This document shows positions 28,556 through 37,646 of a DNA stretch of 64,000 bases, piece after piece. Each line of letters starts with the position of its first letter. Position 1 is the first letter of the stretch. The notes beneath the pieces were generated by a model that searched no databases, was not told where the DNA came from, and was given only the letters and a program-made list of their open reading frames with translations. The stretch spans positions 806,001 through 870,000 of the forward strand of contig CAMFLR010000001.1 of assembly GCA_945957605.1 (NCBI GenBank), in the 5' to 3' direction. The DNA is from an uncultured Isosphaeraceae bacterium (GTDB lineage Bacteria > Planctomycetota > Planctomycetia > Isosphaerales > Isosphaeraceae). The position numbers were made by a program, and so were the translations under genes.

Positions 28556-28867
28556 TCAGGTTAACCCCGTCCAGCCGAGCCCACCACATCGGCGGCAGAA
28601 TAAACGCAATCCTCGCTCGGAACGTTTCCAAATATGCTCTGGCATCCCACGCGTACCGAGACAAAGCGAGCAGATTTCGCCGCCTTCGGGCATCGCCGGC
28701 AGAGACTCGATCAACTCAGGCAAGCCAACCACATCAGCCCAGCGGACAATAATGGAAGCGAATTGGCTTGGATCATCGACGACCCACGGCAATTTTCCCT
28801 CTCCCAAATTTCCCAGCCATACGCGACCATCAAGCCCCAGATACGCAGCGTGCCCCATCCCGCTCAT
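28556..28867 (-). CDS. Small hypothetical protein with two-CxxC zinc-finger-like C-terminus
   Basis: Protein of 103 residues, ATG at 28867 with GAGGAAG 11 bases upstream. The N-terminal half (MSGMGHAAYLGLDGRVWLGN) is followed by CSLCLGTRG near residue 66 and CRRCGGLGW near residue 91. This CxxCxGxxG pair resembles the DnaJ-type zinc-binding repeat. No enzymatic motif is visible. It is probably cotranscribed with the neighbouring small genes. Confidence 0.6.
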   Translation of the reverse strand: MSGMGHAAYLGLDGRVWLGNLGEGKLPWVVDDPSQFASIIVRWADVVGLPELIESLPAMPEGGEICSLCLGTRGMPEHIWKRSERGLRLFCRRCGGLGWTGLT

Positions 28868-29075
28868 AAGCCGGATGACTTCCTCGTCGACGAAAAGATC
28901 ATCGACCGCCTGCGGTCGTCCCGACTTCTACTCTGCTAGTTGCAGCGAGCGAACACGGCGAAGATGTTCGCGCTGTCGGTCGGTCAGAGGTAATCGCAAG
29001 CAACGCACCTCTCAGGCCCAGGTTGCTTTCGGCGCAATTATCGCTCGCAAAGGCAGTAAGAAAAGCCCAAAAACA

Positions 29076-29276
29076 TCAAACCAAAGGCTTCTCCGACGAA
29101 GACGCGTTAGAGCTGCTCGCCGCTCCTGCGATCGCCCCAACAATCGCACCGACACATCCAAACAAGATGGCAATCCCCTGCCAGTCGGTCGCTTTGCCAA
29201 AAAGGACGTTCGCAATCACCGCACCCAGCCCCGCAGTGAATAACGACGACGCGATCGTTCGCACAAACGCTTGCAT
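29076..29276 (-). CDS. Small membrane protein
   Basis: Protein of 66 residues with AAGGGAG 7 bases before the ATG at 29276. Two hydrophobic helices (about 8-27 and 35-54), the second rich in glycine and alanine, are joined by a loop with GKATDWQG. The tail is short and Ser-rich. No family is recognised. It lies downstream of the tandem PycTM-like genes on the same strand and could be cotranscribed with them. Confidence 0.5.
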   Translation of the reverse strand: MQAFVRTIASSLFTAGLGAVIANVLFGKATDWQGIAILFGCVGAIVGAIAGAASSSNASSSEKPLV

Positions 29277-29381
29277 GAACGGCTCCCTTCTTGAAACGAA
29301 CAGTTGCAGCTTGCGGATACTCTAGCACAGATAACTTTGCAATACAAAGACAATCGGCAAAAAAGAACAGTGGACTGATAT

Positions 29382-29963
29382 CTAGCGAAATGAAACGAGA
29401 ATCGTCGTGAGTACCCACAAATAGAATTGGGCCTGCAGGCACGAGGTCGCGCGCCGAACCAGGGCAAACTTGCGAACGCAAAGTTTGGATAAGCTGTGAT
29501 TGTAAATCAACATCTTGTGGACGACTTGGCGATGCGTGAGTGCCGTGGTGCGATCGCGGTATTCAGACAGGTCGAGTCGGGCGATTTCGGGAAAATATGC
29601 GAGCGATTCGGGCATGTGGGGAATCGGCAAAGTAAGCGCTCGGCAAGAGCAGCCACAGCCGATCAGCAGGAACACCCAGAACGAGATGAGGAGCAGGAGC
29701 ATCGCATAGGTAGCGAGATCGTTGCCATGGATCACAGCCTCCATACGATTACTGAGAAGCACCATCAGGCTGATCAGGAGACCATTTCCCGCAATGATCG
29801 CCGCGGCCTTGCAGTCAGCAAACGCAGGGTATGGTCGAATCGGTGTGAAGAAAGCAAGACGAGTTGCGCCCAGAAGTTCGTCGGCGCCGAGAATGCTGCA
29901 CGCCGCCGCTTCTAGCGAGGTCAAAGACTCCGAGGATTTGCTCGACTCTGTTGCCTGGCTCAC
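29382..29963 (-). CDS. PycTM-like (Pycsar effector family) membrane protein, second of pair
   Basis: Protein of 193 residues from a GTG at 29963 that overlaps the TGA of the upstream gene (GTGA), so translation is coupled. Features match the upstream protein and the PycTM (DUF5706) family. ADCKAAAIIAGNGLLISLMV is the first membrane hairpin with a preceding D-x-KA motif, followed by a second hydrophobic stretch (about 85-110). Then comes SLAYFPEIARLDLSEYRDR, a tyrosine/asparagine helix YNHSLSKLCVRKFALVRRA, and a terminal hydrophobic segment. Pycsar effectors disrupt the membrane when bound to cyclic pyrimidine nucleotides during phage infection. Function here is inferred from fold only. Confidence 0.6.
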   Translation of the reverse strand: MSQATESSKSSESLTSLEAAACSILGADELLGATRLAFFTPIRPYPAFADCKAAAIIAGNGLLISLMVLLSNRMEAVIHGNDLATYAMLLLLISFWVFLLIGCGCSCRALTLPIPHMPESLAYFPEIARLDLSEYRDRTTALTHRQVVHKMLIYNHSLSKLCVRKFALVRRATSCLQAQFYLWVLTTILVSFR

Positions 29964-30592
29964 AGGAACACCACTCGAATTCCCACAAGGATAATCACCA
30001 CGAACCAGCACAGAAATGCAGGCTGGAAGTAGCGAATTGCCTTTCGCAGCCGACCAAATTTTTCGACGCAAATTCGCGCGAGCGTGTGGTTGTAGCTGAG
30101 CATTTGCTCGAGCGCGTCGTCAGAGTTCATTCCCTCAACACGCGTAATGTATTCCTCGAGCGAAAGCTGGGCGATATCGCCAAAGAACGCGAGGCTTGGC
30201 GGTGCTTTAGGAAAGCGTGGGGCAATCGTGCGAAACGCTTCGATGATCGTACCGATCGCGAAGACTGCGTATCCAGCCAGCCCGACAAACGTGAGGTATC
30301 GCGTCGAGCTCGATACCCGTAAAAGCTCAATCAGGTGGTCCGCCTGGCTGGCGAGCATGCTGAACATGAGGCCGATGACCGTCAGAAGCGCCCCTGCCTT
30401 CGCGTCGGCGGCAGGTGGATGTTCTTGCAGCGGCGTTTGAAATACGAGCGTGGCCGCGGCGTCGAGCCGGTGAGGCATCGCCGGCACGTGCGGCAAGACC
30501 GGCTGCGCCAGGTCGGCGGGAAGATTCTTGAGCAACGCGAAGCCCCCAACAAGTCTGCGCGGAACACGCAAACTCAGCTTACCAATCCACAT
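29960..30592 (-). CDS. PycTM-like (Pycsar effector family) membrane protein, first of pair
   Basis: Protein of 210 residues. After about 75 residues of uncertain N-terminus, ADAKAGALLTVIGLMFSML begins the first membrane helix, LTFVGLAGYAVFAIGTIIEAF is the second, and a third hydrophobic segment ends the protein. Between them LAFFGDIAQLSLEEYITRVE and YNHTLARICVEKFGRLRKAI match the conserved core of the PycTM/DUF5706 family. The first residues before AMPHRL may not be translated if a later start is used. It sits 18 bases after the HExxH peptidase gene and overlaps the second copy by 4 bases. No uridylate or cytidylate cyclase was recognised nearby. Confidence 0.6.
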   Translation of the reverse strand: MWIGKLSLRVPRRLVGGFALLKNLPADLAQPVLPHVPAMPHRLDAAATLVFQTPLQEHPPAADAKAGALLTVIGLMFSMLASQADHLIELLRVSSSTRYLTFVGLAGYAVFAIGTIIEAFRTIAPRFPKAPPSLAFFGDIAQLSLEEYITRVEGMNSDDALEQMLSYNHTLARICVEKFGRLRKAIRYFQPAFLCWFVVIILVGIRVVFL

Positions 30593-30610
30593 GGACTTTC
30601 GCGAGCCATT

Positions 30611-32485
30611 TCACGGGCACGAACCAGTCGGACATTCCAGGCCCTCACCCGGCTCGTCCGACTTCACACTCATCTCCGCCCAGGCTGCCACGCGTCGCCC
30701 TTTAGCATCGGTCCCAACCACTTTAAACACGATCGGCCCGTCGTGCTCGGTGACGCCCTCGAGCGGGATTGGCTGCGACGCAAGCAATCCTCCGGCCGCC
30801 AACCCCGACGTTCCAAACCGCCGCGCGATGCCCAGCATATCGATCCCCGCGCGTCGGAACAGGCTCGACCGCGAGTCGGCCGACGGTGTCAGCGGCTCCC
30901 AGCTTATCGCTCCCAGTCGCACCGAAGTCGGCCCCTGCGACTCAACGCGGGCCCGAACCGAAACGGCTCCGCCTTTTGCGGTTGTCGGTAGAACTTCGAG
31001 CCGAATCCCACCAAGTTTTGGCGGTAGCGAGACGACGGTCACTTGAAGTTCGGCCTCGGCCGGGCCATTGATTTCCACTCGAGTCGCGCCTGTCTTGGCC
31101 GCGTCGAGAACAACGTAGTGCGTCGTCGTCCCGGCGGCATTCCACACATGCGGCTTGGCGTCGAGTTCAACCGAGTCAGAACGTGGGCCAGCGAGAATCC
31201 AGTCTTCAATCATCCCGCGCGGATCGATCGTTCGGTACGACCCTGGATTGCTCGCGTCAGTTTGCGGGTCGAGCCCCGTCAAGTAAAGCGCTGTGCTCCA
31301 CTCGCGATAAAGTGCGGCGAATGACCGCCCCGTCGCAGCCTCGACATTCGCAACCCCTCGCAGCGGCGAACGCATCATACGATCGAGAACCGCGTCGCCA
31401 TAACGATCGACGCACCATCGCAGAAACAGATAGGTGCCGCCCCGATTGCCGTGGCTGCGAAACAGATCAGCCGCGTAATAGTCTTCGACGACGAGCCGAT
31501 ATTTCTCGGGCCGCGATAGGAAAGCGCTCACGCGATAGTCGAGATTCGACCGCGAAAAGCCGTGCAAATCTTCCGCAAGATGCGCCAGCCCCTCATCGAG
31601 CCAGCCTTCTTCCTCATTGGCTAGCCGACCGAACCGATCACGCGGAAACGATTTACGGCTGAATCGGACGGCGTGTGTGTACTCATGCGCAATCACAGTT
31701 TTCAGATGCGGACCTGGACGCAAACTCGTGCTGAGATACATCATGTCGCAGCGATTGCCAAACGGCTCACCCACGTCGCGATCGAGGTCCGCCCCACGCA
31801 CGAATCCATCGACCTTGATTCGACCACCGGCCAGGCGATTGAGCCATCCGGACAGAAAAATCGTGAACCGGCCGTCTTGATCGCAATCTTCAACCGGCCC
31901 GAATCGGCTGGTTGCTGTGGGGTAAACATGGTCGTCAAACGTGCTAACAATCTCATGCAGCAGCGTTTCCGAGACCTCGCTCAAATCGCGAACATCAGCA
32001 TAAACCTGCACGCGCTTACCGACCGCAACCAGCCGCGCGTCGACTCCGAGATAATTGACGGGACTGGCAATGTCACCGTCGCGGACGAGCAGGTGAAACT
32101 TACGACTCGGCACGGGCGGACGCGTCGTCGGTGCGGGCAGTGTATAAGGAGCCAGGGGCCCGAGCCGATTTGATCCCACTGAAGACGGCGAATCGACTGC
32201 GTCGCCCCACGACTTTGCATTTTCAGTCGCGATGCCCTGAGCTTTGAGCGAAACCGAAAAGGGGCCAGTCTGACGCGAAAGCGCCGAGACGATGACAAGT
32301 GTCCGCGAATCGACCTCGGATGCGGCGACGTCAAACGCCGCTTTCCCGCTTTCGACAGGCACAGGTCGCGGAGCGGGAATCTTGGATGCGGCGAACAGTG
32401 AACTGCAACTCAGAATTGCGGTGCAAAGAATCACCCGGCCGACATTCTTGAAATGGCTGGGATGCTGAGGCGTACCGTCGCGCAT
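30611..32485 (-). CDS. Secreted HExxH metallopeptidase (M30-like)
   Basis: Protein of 624 residues. The ATG at 32485 is preferred over a TTG nine codons earlier because GGTGGGTGGGA precedes it. A signal peptide-like segment (GRVILCTAILSCSSLFAAS) is near the N-terminus. The catalytic motif HEYTHAVRFS near residue 265 is followed 22-30 residues later by EEEGWLDEGLAHLAEDL, where the third zinc ligand Glu is expected in a gluzincin. This resembles M30 (hyicolysin-like) peptidases. After about residue 400 a beta-rich region follows, and the protein ends with two cysteines (CPTGSCP). The natural substrate is unknown. Confidence 0.75.
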   Translation of the reverse strand: MRDGTPQHPSHFKNVGRVILCTAILSCSSLFAASKIPAPRPVPVESGKAAFDVAASEVDSRTLVIVSALSRQTGPFSVSLKAQGIATENAKSWGDAVDSPSSVGSNRLGPLAPYTLPAPTTRPPVPSRKFHLLVRDGDIASPVNYLGVDARLVAVGKRVQVYADVRDLSEVSETLLHEIVSTFDDHVYPTATSRFGPVEDCDQDGRFTIFLSGWLNRLAGGRIKVDGFVRGADLDRDVGEPFGNRCDMMYLSTSLRPGPHLKTVIAHEYTHAVRFSRKSFPRDRFGRLANEEEGWLDEGLAHLAEDLHGFSRSNLDYRVSAFLSRPEKYRLVVEDYYAADLFRSHGNRGGTYLFLRWCVDRYGDAVLDRMMRSPLRGVANVEAATGRSFAALYREWSTALYLTGLDPQTDASNPGSYRTIDPRGMIEDWILAGPRSDSVELDAKPHVWNAAGTTTHYVVLDAAKTGATRVEINGPAEAELQVTVVSLPPKLGGIRLEVLPTTAKGGAVSVRARVESQGPTSVRLGAISWEPLTPSADSRSSLFRRAGIDMLGIARRFGTSGLAAGGLLASQPIPLEGVTEHDGPIVFKVVGTDAKGRRVAAWAEMSVKSDEPGEGLECPTGSCP

Positions 32486-32760
32486 TCCCACCCACCGTCT
32501 CGAACAAGCCAACGCTCGAGCCGCTCCACGACGGACGCAGCTACCCGCTTTTGTGACAGCTTGTTCGATCGGTCAGAGCGACCCACCGGCTTGAACCGAT
32601 TGTAGGGCCGCAGGGCTTCAAGGGGTTCGATCCGTCGAGCGATTTGGAGTCCGATCTAAGGAAACCGCAAAGAGTTGCGGCCAAATACTTGACATTGCCT
32701 CCCATCGAGATAAGATTGGATTCTCCGACGCGAAATCGTCGGCCCTCGCAAGACCACAAT

Positions 32761-32846
32761 GCCGGAGTGGCGGAATTGGCAGACGCGCTAGCTTGAGGGG
32801 CTAGAGGGGATTTATCCCCGTGCAGGTTCAAGTCCTGTCTCCGGCA
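32761..32846 (+). tRNA. tRNA-Leu (anticodon GAG)
   Basis: An 86-base gene that folds as a class II tRNA. The acceptor stem is GCCGGAG/CTCCGGC. The anticodon stem CTAGC/GCTAG encloses loop TTGAGGG, giving anticodon GAG. A long variable arm (AGGGGATTTATCCCCG) and a TTCAAGT T-loop follow. Discriminator A; CCA is not encoded. The integrase gene begins 130 bases after the 3' end, so this tRNA is the likely attachment site of the element. Confidence 0.97.
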
Positions 32847-32853
32847 CTAGAAA

Positions 32854-32898
32854 CCAAAGGACTTAGGGCAAATCGCTCTAAGTCCTTTGGCTTTTTTT
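32854..32898 (+). terminator. Strong terminator after tRNA-Leu
   Basis: A perfect 13-bp stem (32854-32866 with 32878-32890) is followed by seven T (32892-32898). It separates the tRNA transcript from the integrase gene. Confidence 0.9.
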
Positions 32899-32975
32899 AT
32901 TGGCCTGTTGGGGAAGATTTGGGGAAAATACTTCCCTCAGATTGGGATCGCGTTGCCCTGCTTTAGGAGGCAACG

Positions 32976-34229
32976 ATGGCGTCTCTCGAAAAGCGGAATC
33001 AGACCTACCGCATCGTTTTCATGTATGACGGCCGAAAGCGCGGCTTTAGCCTCGCCACGAGCGATCGTAAAGAAGCCGAATCGCTTGCCGGGGGCGTCGA
33101 GAAGCTGTTGATGCGTCTTGAGCAGAAGCTGATCAAGCTTCCTCCTGACGTCGACATTGTCGATTTCGTTAAAAACGATGGGCAGGTCGACGCCCGCACG
33201 GTGGGTGCACCGCCAGAAGCGATCTCCTTGGCCCAACTCCGAGACCGGTACCTGGAAGCTCACGGCAGCGGAGCGTTAGAAGCAAATAGCTTGGGCACGA
33301 TCCGAATCCACCTTGCCCATATCGGAAGGTCGCTCGGCGAGGGGTTCGCGATGCAGACCTTGAAGGCCTCCCACCTTCAAGGACATGTCACTCGCCGCGC
33401 ACGCGACAAAGGGGTGAGGGGGCAAAAACTCAGCACCGCGACCATTCGCAAAGAATTGGCGTCATTGCGGGCCGCTTGGAATTGGGCGGCCCACATGGGA
33501 CTAGTTTCCGGCGTTTTCCCCAACCGCGGGCTGGTTTTCCCCAAATCCGAAGAAAAACCGCCCTTCATGACCTGGGCGGAGATCGAGCGGCGCATCGCGG
33601 TCGGAGGCGTGAGTGAAAAAGAGAAGCGCGTACTCTGGGACGCGCTCTTCTTAACACTCCCCGAGATTGGCGAATTGCTGGGATACGTCGAATGTGCCAG
33701 CGCAACCTCTTGGGTCCACCCGATGTTTGTGTTCGCTGCACACACCGGTGCCCGGCGTTCAGAGATGCTGCGAGCTTACCAAGCCGACGTCGACTTCACG
33801 GGCGGGACAGTCCTCATTCGCGAGAAGAAACGCAAGCGAGGCAAATCCACGACGCGCCGAGTCCCGCTAACGCCGGTGCTCTCACAAGTTCTTCAGAAGT
33901 GGTTACAGGTGCATCCGGGCGGGCCTACCCTGTTTTGTCAGCCTGCCGAAGTCCCTCGAAGTCGCACGAAAAGAGATAAGCCAACTGGAATTACACGTGA
34001 TGAAGTACACGATCAGTTCAAACGGGCCTTGGCAGGATCAAAATGGGAGGCGATTCGAGGCTGGCACGTGCTTCGGCATAGTTTCGCCAGCAACTGCGCC
34101 GCTCGCGGGGTCGATCAACGGCTCATCGATAGCTGGCTCGGTCACACGACCGAGATTCGCAAACGCTATCTACATCTCATCCCCAGCAACGAGAGCGCGG
34201 CTCTCAATTCGGTGTTTGATTCCAAGTGA
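32976..34229 (+). CDS. Tyrosine recombinase (site-specific integrase)
   Basis: Protein of 417 residues with an optimal AGGAGG five bases before the ATG. All catalytic residues are present: R260 in HTGARRSEM, a lysine in the RKRGK turn, the H364-V-L-R367 pair, H390 in LGHTTE and nucleophile Y398 in KRYLHL. The N-terminal part has an AP2-like arm and a core-binding helical domain. Tyrosine recombinases integrate elements at tRNA 3' ends, and its position right after tRNA-Leu(GAG) fits. It is the integrase of the mobile element starting here. Confidence 0.96.
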   Translation: MASLEKRNQTYRIVFMYDGRKRGFSLATSDRKEAESLAGGVEKLLMRLEQKLIKLPPDVDIVDFVKNDGQVDARTVGAPPEAISLAQLRDRYLEAHGSGALEANSLGTIRIHLAHIGRSLGEGFAMQTLKASHLQGHVTRRARDKGVRGQKLSTATIRKELASLRAAWNWAAHMGLVSGVFPNRGLVFPKSEEKPPFMTWAEIERRIAVGGVSEKEKRVLWDALFLTLPEIGELLGYVECASATSWVHPMFVFAAHTGARRSEMLRAYQADVDFTGGTVLIREKKRKRGKSTTRRVPLTPVLSQVLQKWLQVHPGGPTLFCQPAEVPRSRTKRDKPTGITRDEVHDQFKRALAGSKWEAIRGWHVLRHSFASNCAARGVDQRLIDSWLGHTTEIRKRYLHLIPSNESAALNSVFDSK

Positions 34230-34298
34230 TCAGTCGAGCATTCGGACGACGACATTCGCAGCTTATGCGCAAGTGCGTGGCATCAGCATATTCAGTGC

Positions 34299-34571
34299 TC
34301 ATTGACGCTCGGGTTGCGGCAACAACCCTTCGCGCCGATATCGCAATAGTTCGTGATTGCTGATGACCCATGCTGGAAACGCTCCTCGGCCGGATTTGCG
34401 CTTTTCCGCGTGAATTCGGCCGAGTCTGCACCATTCTCGCACCGTAAATTCGGCCTTGCTAAGCAAGCGAGCAAACTCCTCCGTGCTGTACCAGTCTTTC
34501 ACCATCTCCCGCTCTACCAGCCGGGTGAGTAGTGACTCGATACGATCCAGCCGGTCTTCAATCAAACTCAT
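34299..34571 (-). CDS. Excisionase-like winged-helix (HTH_17/MerR-like) protein
   Basis: Protein of 90 residues. After a coiled-coil start (RLDRIESLLTRLVERE), DWYSTEEFARLLSKAEFTVREWCRLGRIHAEKR is a winged-helix DNA-binding motif of the excisionase/MerR type. It is followed by WVISNHELLRYRREGLLP. Proteins of this kind next to a tyrosine recombinase usually direct excision, which is my inference; a transcriptional regulator is the alternative. It converges with the integrase gene. Confidence 0.75.
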   Translation of the reverse strand: MSLIEDRLDRIESLLTRLVEREMVKDWYSTEEFARLLSKAEFTVREWCRLGRIHAEKRKSGRGAFPAWVISNHELLRYRREGLLPQPERQ

Positions 34572-34616
34572 TCTCGCTCTCCTAAATCAACAGAAGCCTG
34601 GATCACTGTAGTCACA

Positions 34617-34832
34617 TCAGTTTTCACTGGGGCCGTGGTTTACGATTGAACGCTCTTCCTCCAACATTGTGATGCCGTTAAGGCAGACGTTCAGAACGCG
34701 TGCAAAAAGATCCCCGGTACCGCCAACATGCGCCGGAATCGTGATGTTGACTAGATGCGCGGCGATCATCGCGGCATAGTCGTAGCATCGGTCACGTTTT
34801 TCGTTGAGCAGTTTGTCAATGGGCTTATCCAT
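34617..34832 (-). CDS. Small hypothetical element protein
   Basis: Protein of 71 residues, ATG at 34832 (MDKPIDKLLNEKRDRCYDYA) with GGGGAG 11 bases upstream. Helical, with VNITIPAHVGGTGDLFARVL in the middle and an acidic MLEEERS segment. Unknown function. It is one of several short genes between the excisionase-like and coupling-protein genes. Confidence 0.55.
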   Translation of the reverse strand: MDKPIDKLLNEKRDRCYDYAAMIAAHLVNITIPAHVGGTGDLFARVLNVCLNGITMLEEERSIVNHGPSEN

Positions 34833-34869
34833 CGTGCATGAGACTCCCCAAAAGACTCTTCGGCCCCGA

Positions 34870-35124
34870 TTAATCGCGACCGACTCCGCATCCGCAGGTG
34901 CGAAACGCCACGCCACGTAAGCGGATGAGTTGAACTTCGCGACCGCACGTGGGACACATGCCAGGGGCAGTCGATCGCCGTCTTGTCGCCATAGCCCGGT
35001 AAATGATGTCGCTGACAGCAGCCAGACGGTCGGTGCGGTTCTCGGTATCGTGCGTCCCAAGCCAATGCAATACGGCCAAGGCGGTCCGCAGCGCTCGTTC
35101 GTGATCAGGATGGAATTGGTCCAT
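34870..35124 (-). CDS. Small zinc-ribbon hypothetical protein
   Basis: Protein of 84 residues. The ATG at 35124 is chosen because AGGGAG lies 5 bases before it; a frame eight codons longer lacks one. The N-terminal two thirds are helical (HERALRTALAVLHWLGTHD). CPTCG near residue 65 and CGCG near the C-terminus make a zinc-ribbon-like end. No family was recognised. Confidence 0.6.
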   Translation of the reverse strand: MDQFHPDHERALRTALAVLHWLGTHDTENRTDRLAAVSDIIYRAMATRRRSTAPGMCPTCGREVQLIRLRGVAFRTCGCGVGRD

Positions 35125-35186
35125 GTCGTCTCCCTGTAAATCGACCACGTTTCAGCAAAGCGAATGGCCCTCCGTGGCCTCGTTGC

Positions 35187-35678
35187 TCAGCGAGTACGAT
35201 CGCGATCCAAATCGTGTTCGAAGCCATGGTCGGGCTGATTGATCGCGGAGATTTCGGCCGGAGACTGCCCTGCCGTTATGCCTCGCTCGCCGTGGACTGT
35301 ACTTCCGCGGTCCTCCGCGATATCGGAAGGACTGCTGCGTCCGGGCTCCGCAGCCCCGTGAACGGTTGGGCCGGCCGACATGTCCTGGCTCGACTCATTT
35401 TCAATGCCATAGACGGTTGCGCCGCGTTCTGGCTCGCGTGCTTGAGCAACCTCGCCGGGAGTAACCTGACCGAACATGCCATAAGGCGTCGGTTGAGCGA
35501 CGGATCCCTCGAGTGAGACCGCCTGACGAACCTCCGCGAGGCCCAGTCGCATAAAGGCGTTGAGTGATCCTTCACCGATCTTGGCCTTGGCGGGTTCGGA
35601 CGGTTCCGTCCTGCCCAATTGCGATTCGTACTTCTCTGGCGGTGTCTGTTCGACACGTTCTGCGTTCGCTGGGCTCAT
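35187..35678 (-). CDS. Disordered hypothetical protein with short TVHG/TVYG repeats
   Basis: Protein of 163 residues with GGGAGAGG before the ATG at 35678. It is rich in Glu, Pro, Ser and Gly and probably disordered. Three short related segments (GATVYGIEN, GPTVHGAAE, GSTVHGERG) recur in the second half. It lies just downstream of the coupling-protein gene. The role is unknown. Confidence 0.6.
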   Translation of the reverse strand: MSPANAERVEQTPPEKYESQLGRTEPSEPAKAKIGEGSLNAFMRLGLAEVRQAVSLEGSVAQPTPYGMFGQVTPGEVAQAREPERGATVYGIENESSQDMSAGPTVHGAAEPGRSSPSDIAEDRGSTVHGERGITAGQSPAEISAINQPDHGFEHDLDRDRTR

Positions 35679-35724
35679 AGCCTCTCCCTTGAAGATGTAA
35701 AGGAATCAGTGGACAGAAACTGAT

Positions 35725-37629
35725 CTACTGCGCTCCAAGACTGCTCGGTTTCGGCCGGCTGGCCGGACGATAGGTTTGAACCGGCGGAATACCGCCGGTG
35801 GTGCCATAAGGCATAGGTGCGAGGGGGCGAACGCTTGGTACTCCGTAAGGGGAGGGAAGGCGGCGCACGACGGCCGGATCGGGACGAACGAAGCCGATCG
35901 CCCCGATGCAGGTACTGCCCAACAGCACAAGGATCGCAAACAGCAAATCAGCGACGTTCGTTCCTGTTTGACAGCCCGTCCTACCATTGCGAAACGCTGG
36001 ATCGCTGTAATAGCGGACGACCTGGACCGGTATCACGTGCATGTTGCGATGGAACGTAAGCGCCATGTCGTCACCTAGCCGAATGACCTCGTCGGGCCTC
36101 ACGAGCGCCCGGCCTTGCTCGCGACGATCAAAGCCGGCGGATTGCGATGATTGTCCTCCTTCAAGAGTTCCACGATGCGGCGACGAGGTCGACCTCGATT
36201 CATTCATTGATTCGACGACAATGGTTGATTCACCCGCCCTTTTTGACACAGCCTCAGCACTTTCCATTGAGCTTATGCCGAAATATTGCTGAGTTTCCAA
36301 GTTGTCGAGGACGGTCTCAGCTTGCTCGCCGAACAGTTTCTTGACCTGCCCAACCGACTGGAAAATAAACCAGAGTCGAATACCATATCCACGCATAAGC
36401 GTAACGGCATCTTCGAGTGATTGAAGTTTGCCGCAGTGGCCGATTTCATCGAGAAGAAAGAGAATTTTGTTCTCTTCACTCGGAACGCCCCGCGTGGTCA
36501 CGCGCAAGAGCGTATTAATCCATAGCCGCATCAATCCGGCGAGCGAACTGAGCCGTTCGGGCGGCAAAATGAGATATAGTGTCAGTTTCTTCGTCCGCAA
36601 GTCATTGGGATGAAACGTCGATGGACCCATGACCGCTGCCACTGCCGGGCTATCCATCCACTGCGTATTCTGCTGGACTGTCGTTAAAACTGATGAGAGT
36701 TCTTTGCCGCGAAACCACGTGAGTTGAAACCCGAGTTCGCGAACCACTCCGCTAAAACCAGTTTCTAACTGCATTTGCTTCACGGCCTGTATATAGCGCC
36801 TACGACTGCTTACGATCTTCCGAACAGAACGCAGTGTTCTAAATTCTGCTTTAGATTCACATGCGCACACGTAAGCGATCATCGCGCAAAGTACCAAGGC
36901 TGCGGCGGCATTCCAGTGCGGATCCGTTTCTGTGCCCTTGACCAGGATGAGCGCGTCAGCCAGATCGCGAGACTGGTCGAGGAAATCCGGATCGTTTGCG
37001 TTGATAAAATCGAGTGGGTTCAGTGACTCGCTCTTCTGCCCCGAAAGTCCCATCGGGTCGAGCACCAGCACGACGTGCCCCAACCTCTCGCGTCGATGTC
37101 CGGAGGTGATTTTGAAGACCTCAGCTTTGATGTCGAGGATTACCATGCTCAAAGCACAGGCGAGTGCGTTTGGTATCACGATCCCGACACCTTTCCCGCG
37201 ACCGGTTCCGGCGAATGTGGCTAGCATCTGAAATCGTTCAAGTCGGATCAGCAGCGGCTTACCGCCGTGCTTCCGAAACGCGGCCAGAAATACCCTCACC
37301 GCGACCCACCCCGGGCACCCAGGCGAGAAGAGGGCGTGCAAGGCTTCTCCTCGAGTAGGCGAAGCGGTGTATCCCGTGCGGCCGAGAATAACCGCGTTCC
37401 GACTTCGGCTTAGTAGACCATTCGCAGCCAATTCTCCGAGCGTGGCGAGTCGCGCCGTTCCGTGAGCGTAACCGCCGCCTCGCCACTTGGTAGGGACGAA
37501 TAAGCGAAGCACGACAACAATGACGACAATGCCCGGAAAGCGGATGGCGAATAGTGCTAAGCCCGCCACGGCAAGGCCGATCGCCGTAATGAGGATCAAA
37601 CGCACGATCAGGCTTAGCAGTTGTTGCAT
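35725..37629 (-). CDS. Type IV coupling protein (TraG/VirD4-like ATPase)
   Basis: Protein of 634 residues. The ATG at 37629 has GGAGGAG just upstream; an earlier start in the same frame is unlikely. Two membrane helices cover about 5-45. The Walker A GTGRGKGVGIVIPN near residue 141 and the Walker B LFLLDEIGHCG near residue 390 identify the T4CP family, followed by QSVGQVKKLFGEQAETVLDN. T4CPs bring relaxase-DNA complexes to a transfer channel. The MobF relaxase about 9 kb away is the likely partner. No VirB-type channel genes are seen in the window. Confidence 0.93.
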   Translation of the reverse strand: MQQLLSLIVRLILITAIGLAVAGLALFAIRFPGIVVIVVVLRLFVPTKWRGGGYAHGTARLATLGELAANGLLSRSRNAVILGRTGYTASPTRGEALHALFSPGCPGWVAVRVFLAAFRKHGGKPLLIRLERFQMLATFAGTGRGKGVGIVIPNALACALSMVILDIKAEVFKITSGHRRERLGHVVLVLDPMGLSGQKSESLNPLDFINANDPDFLDQSRDLADALILVKGTETDPHWNAAAALVLCAMIAYVCACESKAEFRTLRSVRKIVSSRRRYIQAVKQMQLETGFSGVVRELGFQLTWFRGKELSSVLTTVQQNTQWMDSPAVAAVMGPSTFHPNDLRTKKLTLYLILPPERLSSLAGLMRLWINTLLRVTTRGVPSEENKILFLLDEIGHCGKLQSLEDAVTLMRGYGIRLWFIFQSVGQVKKLFGEQAETVLDNLETQQYFGISSMESAEAVSKRAGESTIVVESMNESRSTSSPHRGTLEGGQSSQSAGFDRREQGRALVRPDEVIRLGDDMALTFHRNMHVIPVQVVRYYSDPAFRNGRTGCQTGTNVADLLFAILVLLGSTCIGAIGFVRPDPAVVRRLPSPYGVPSVRPLAPMPYGTTGGIPPVQTYRPASRPKPSSLGAQ

Positions 37630-37646
37630 AGCTCCTCCAGGCAAAA

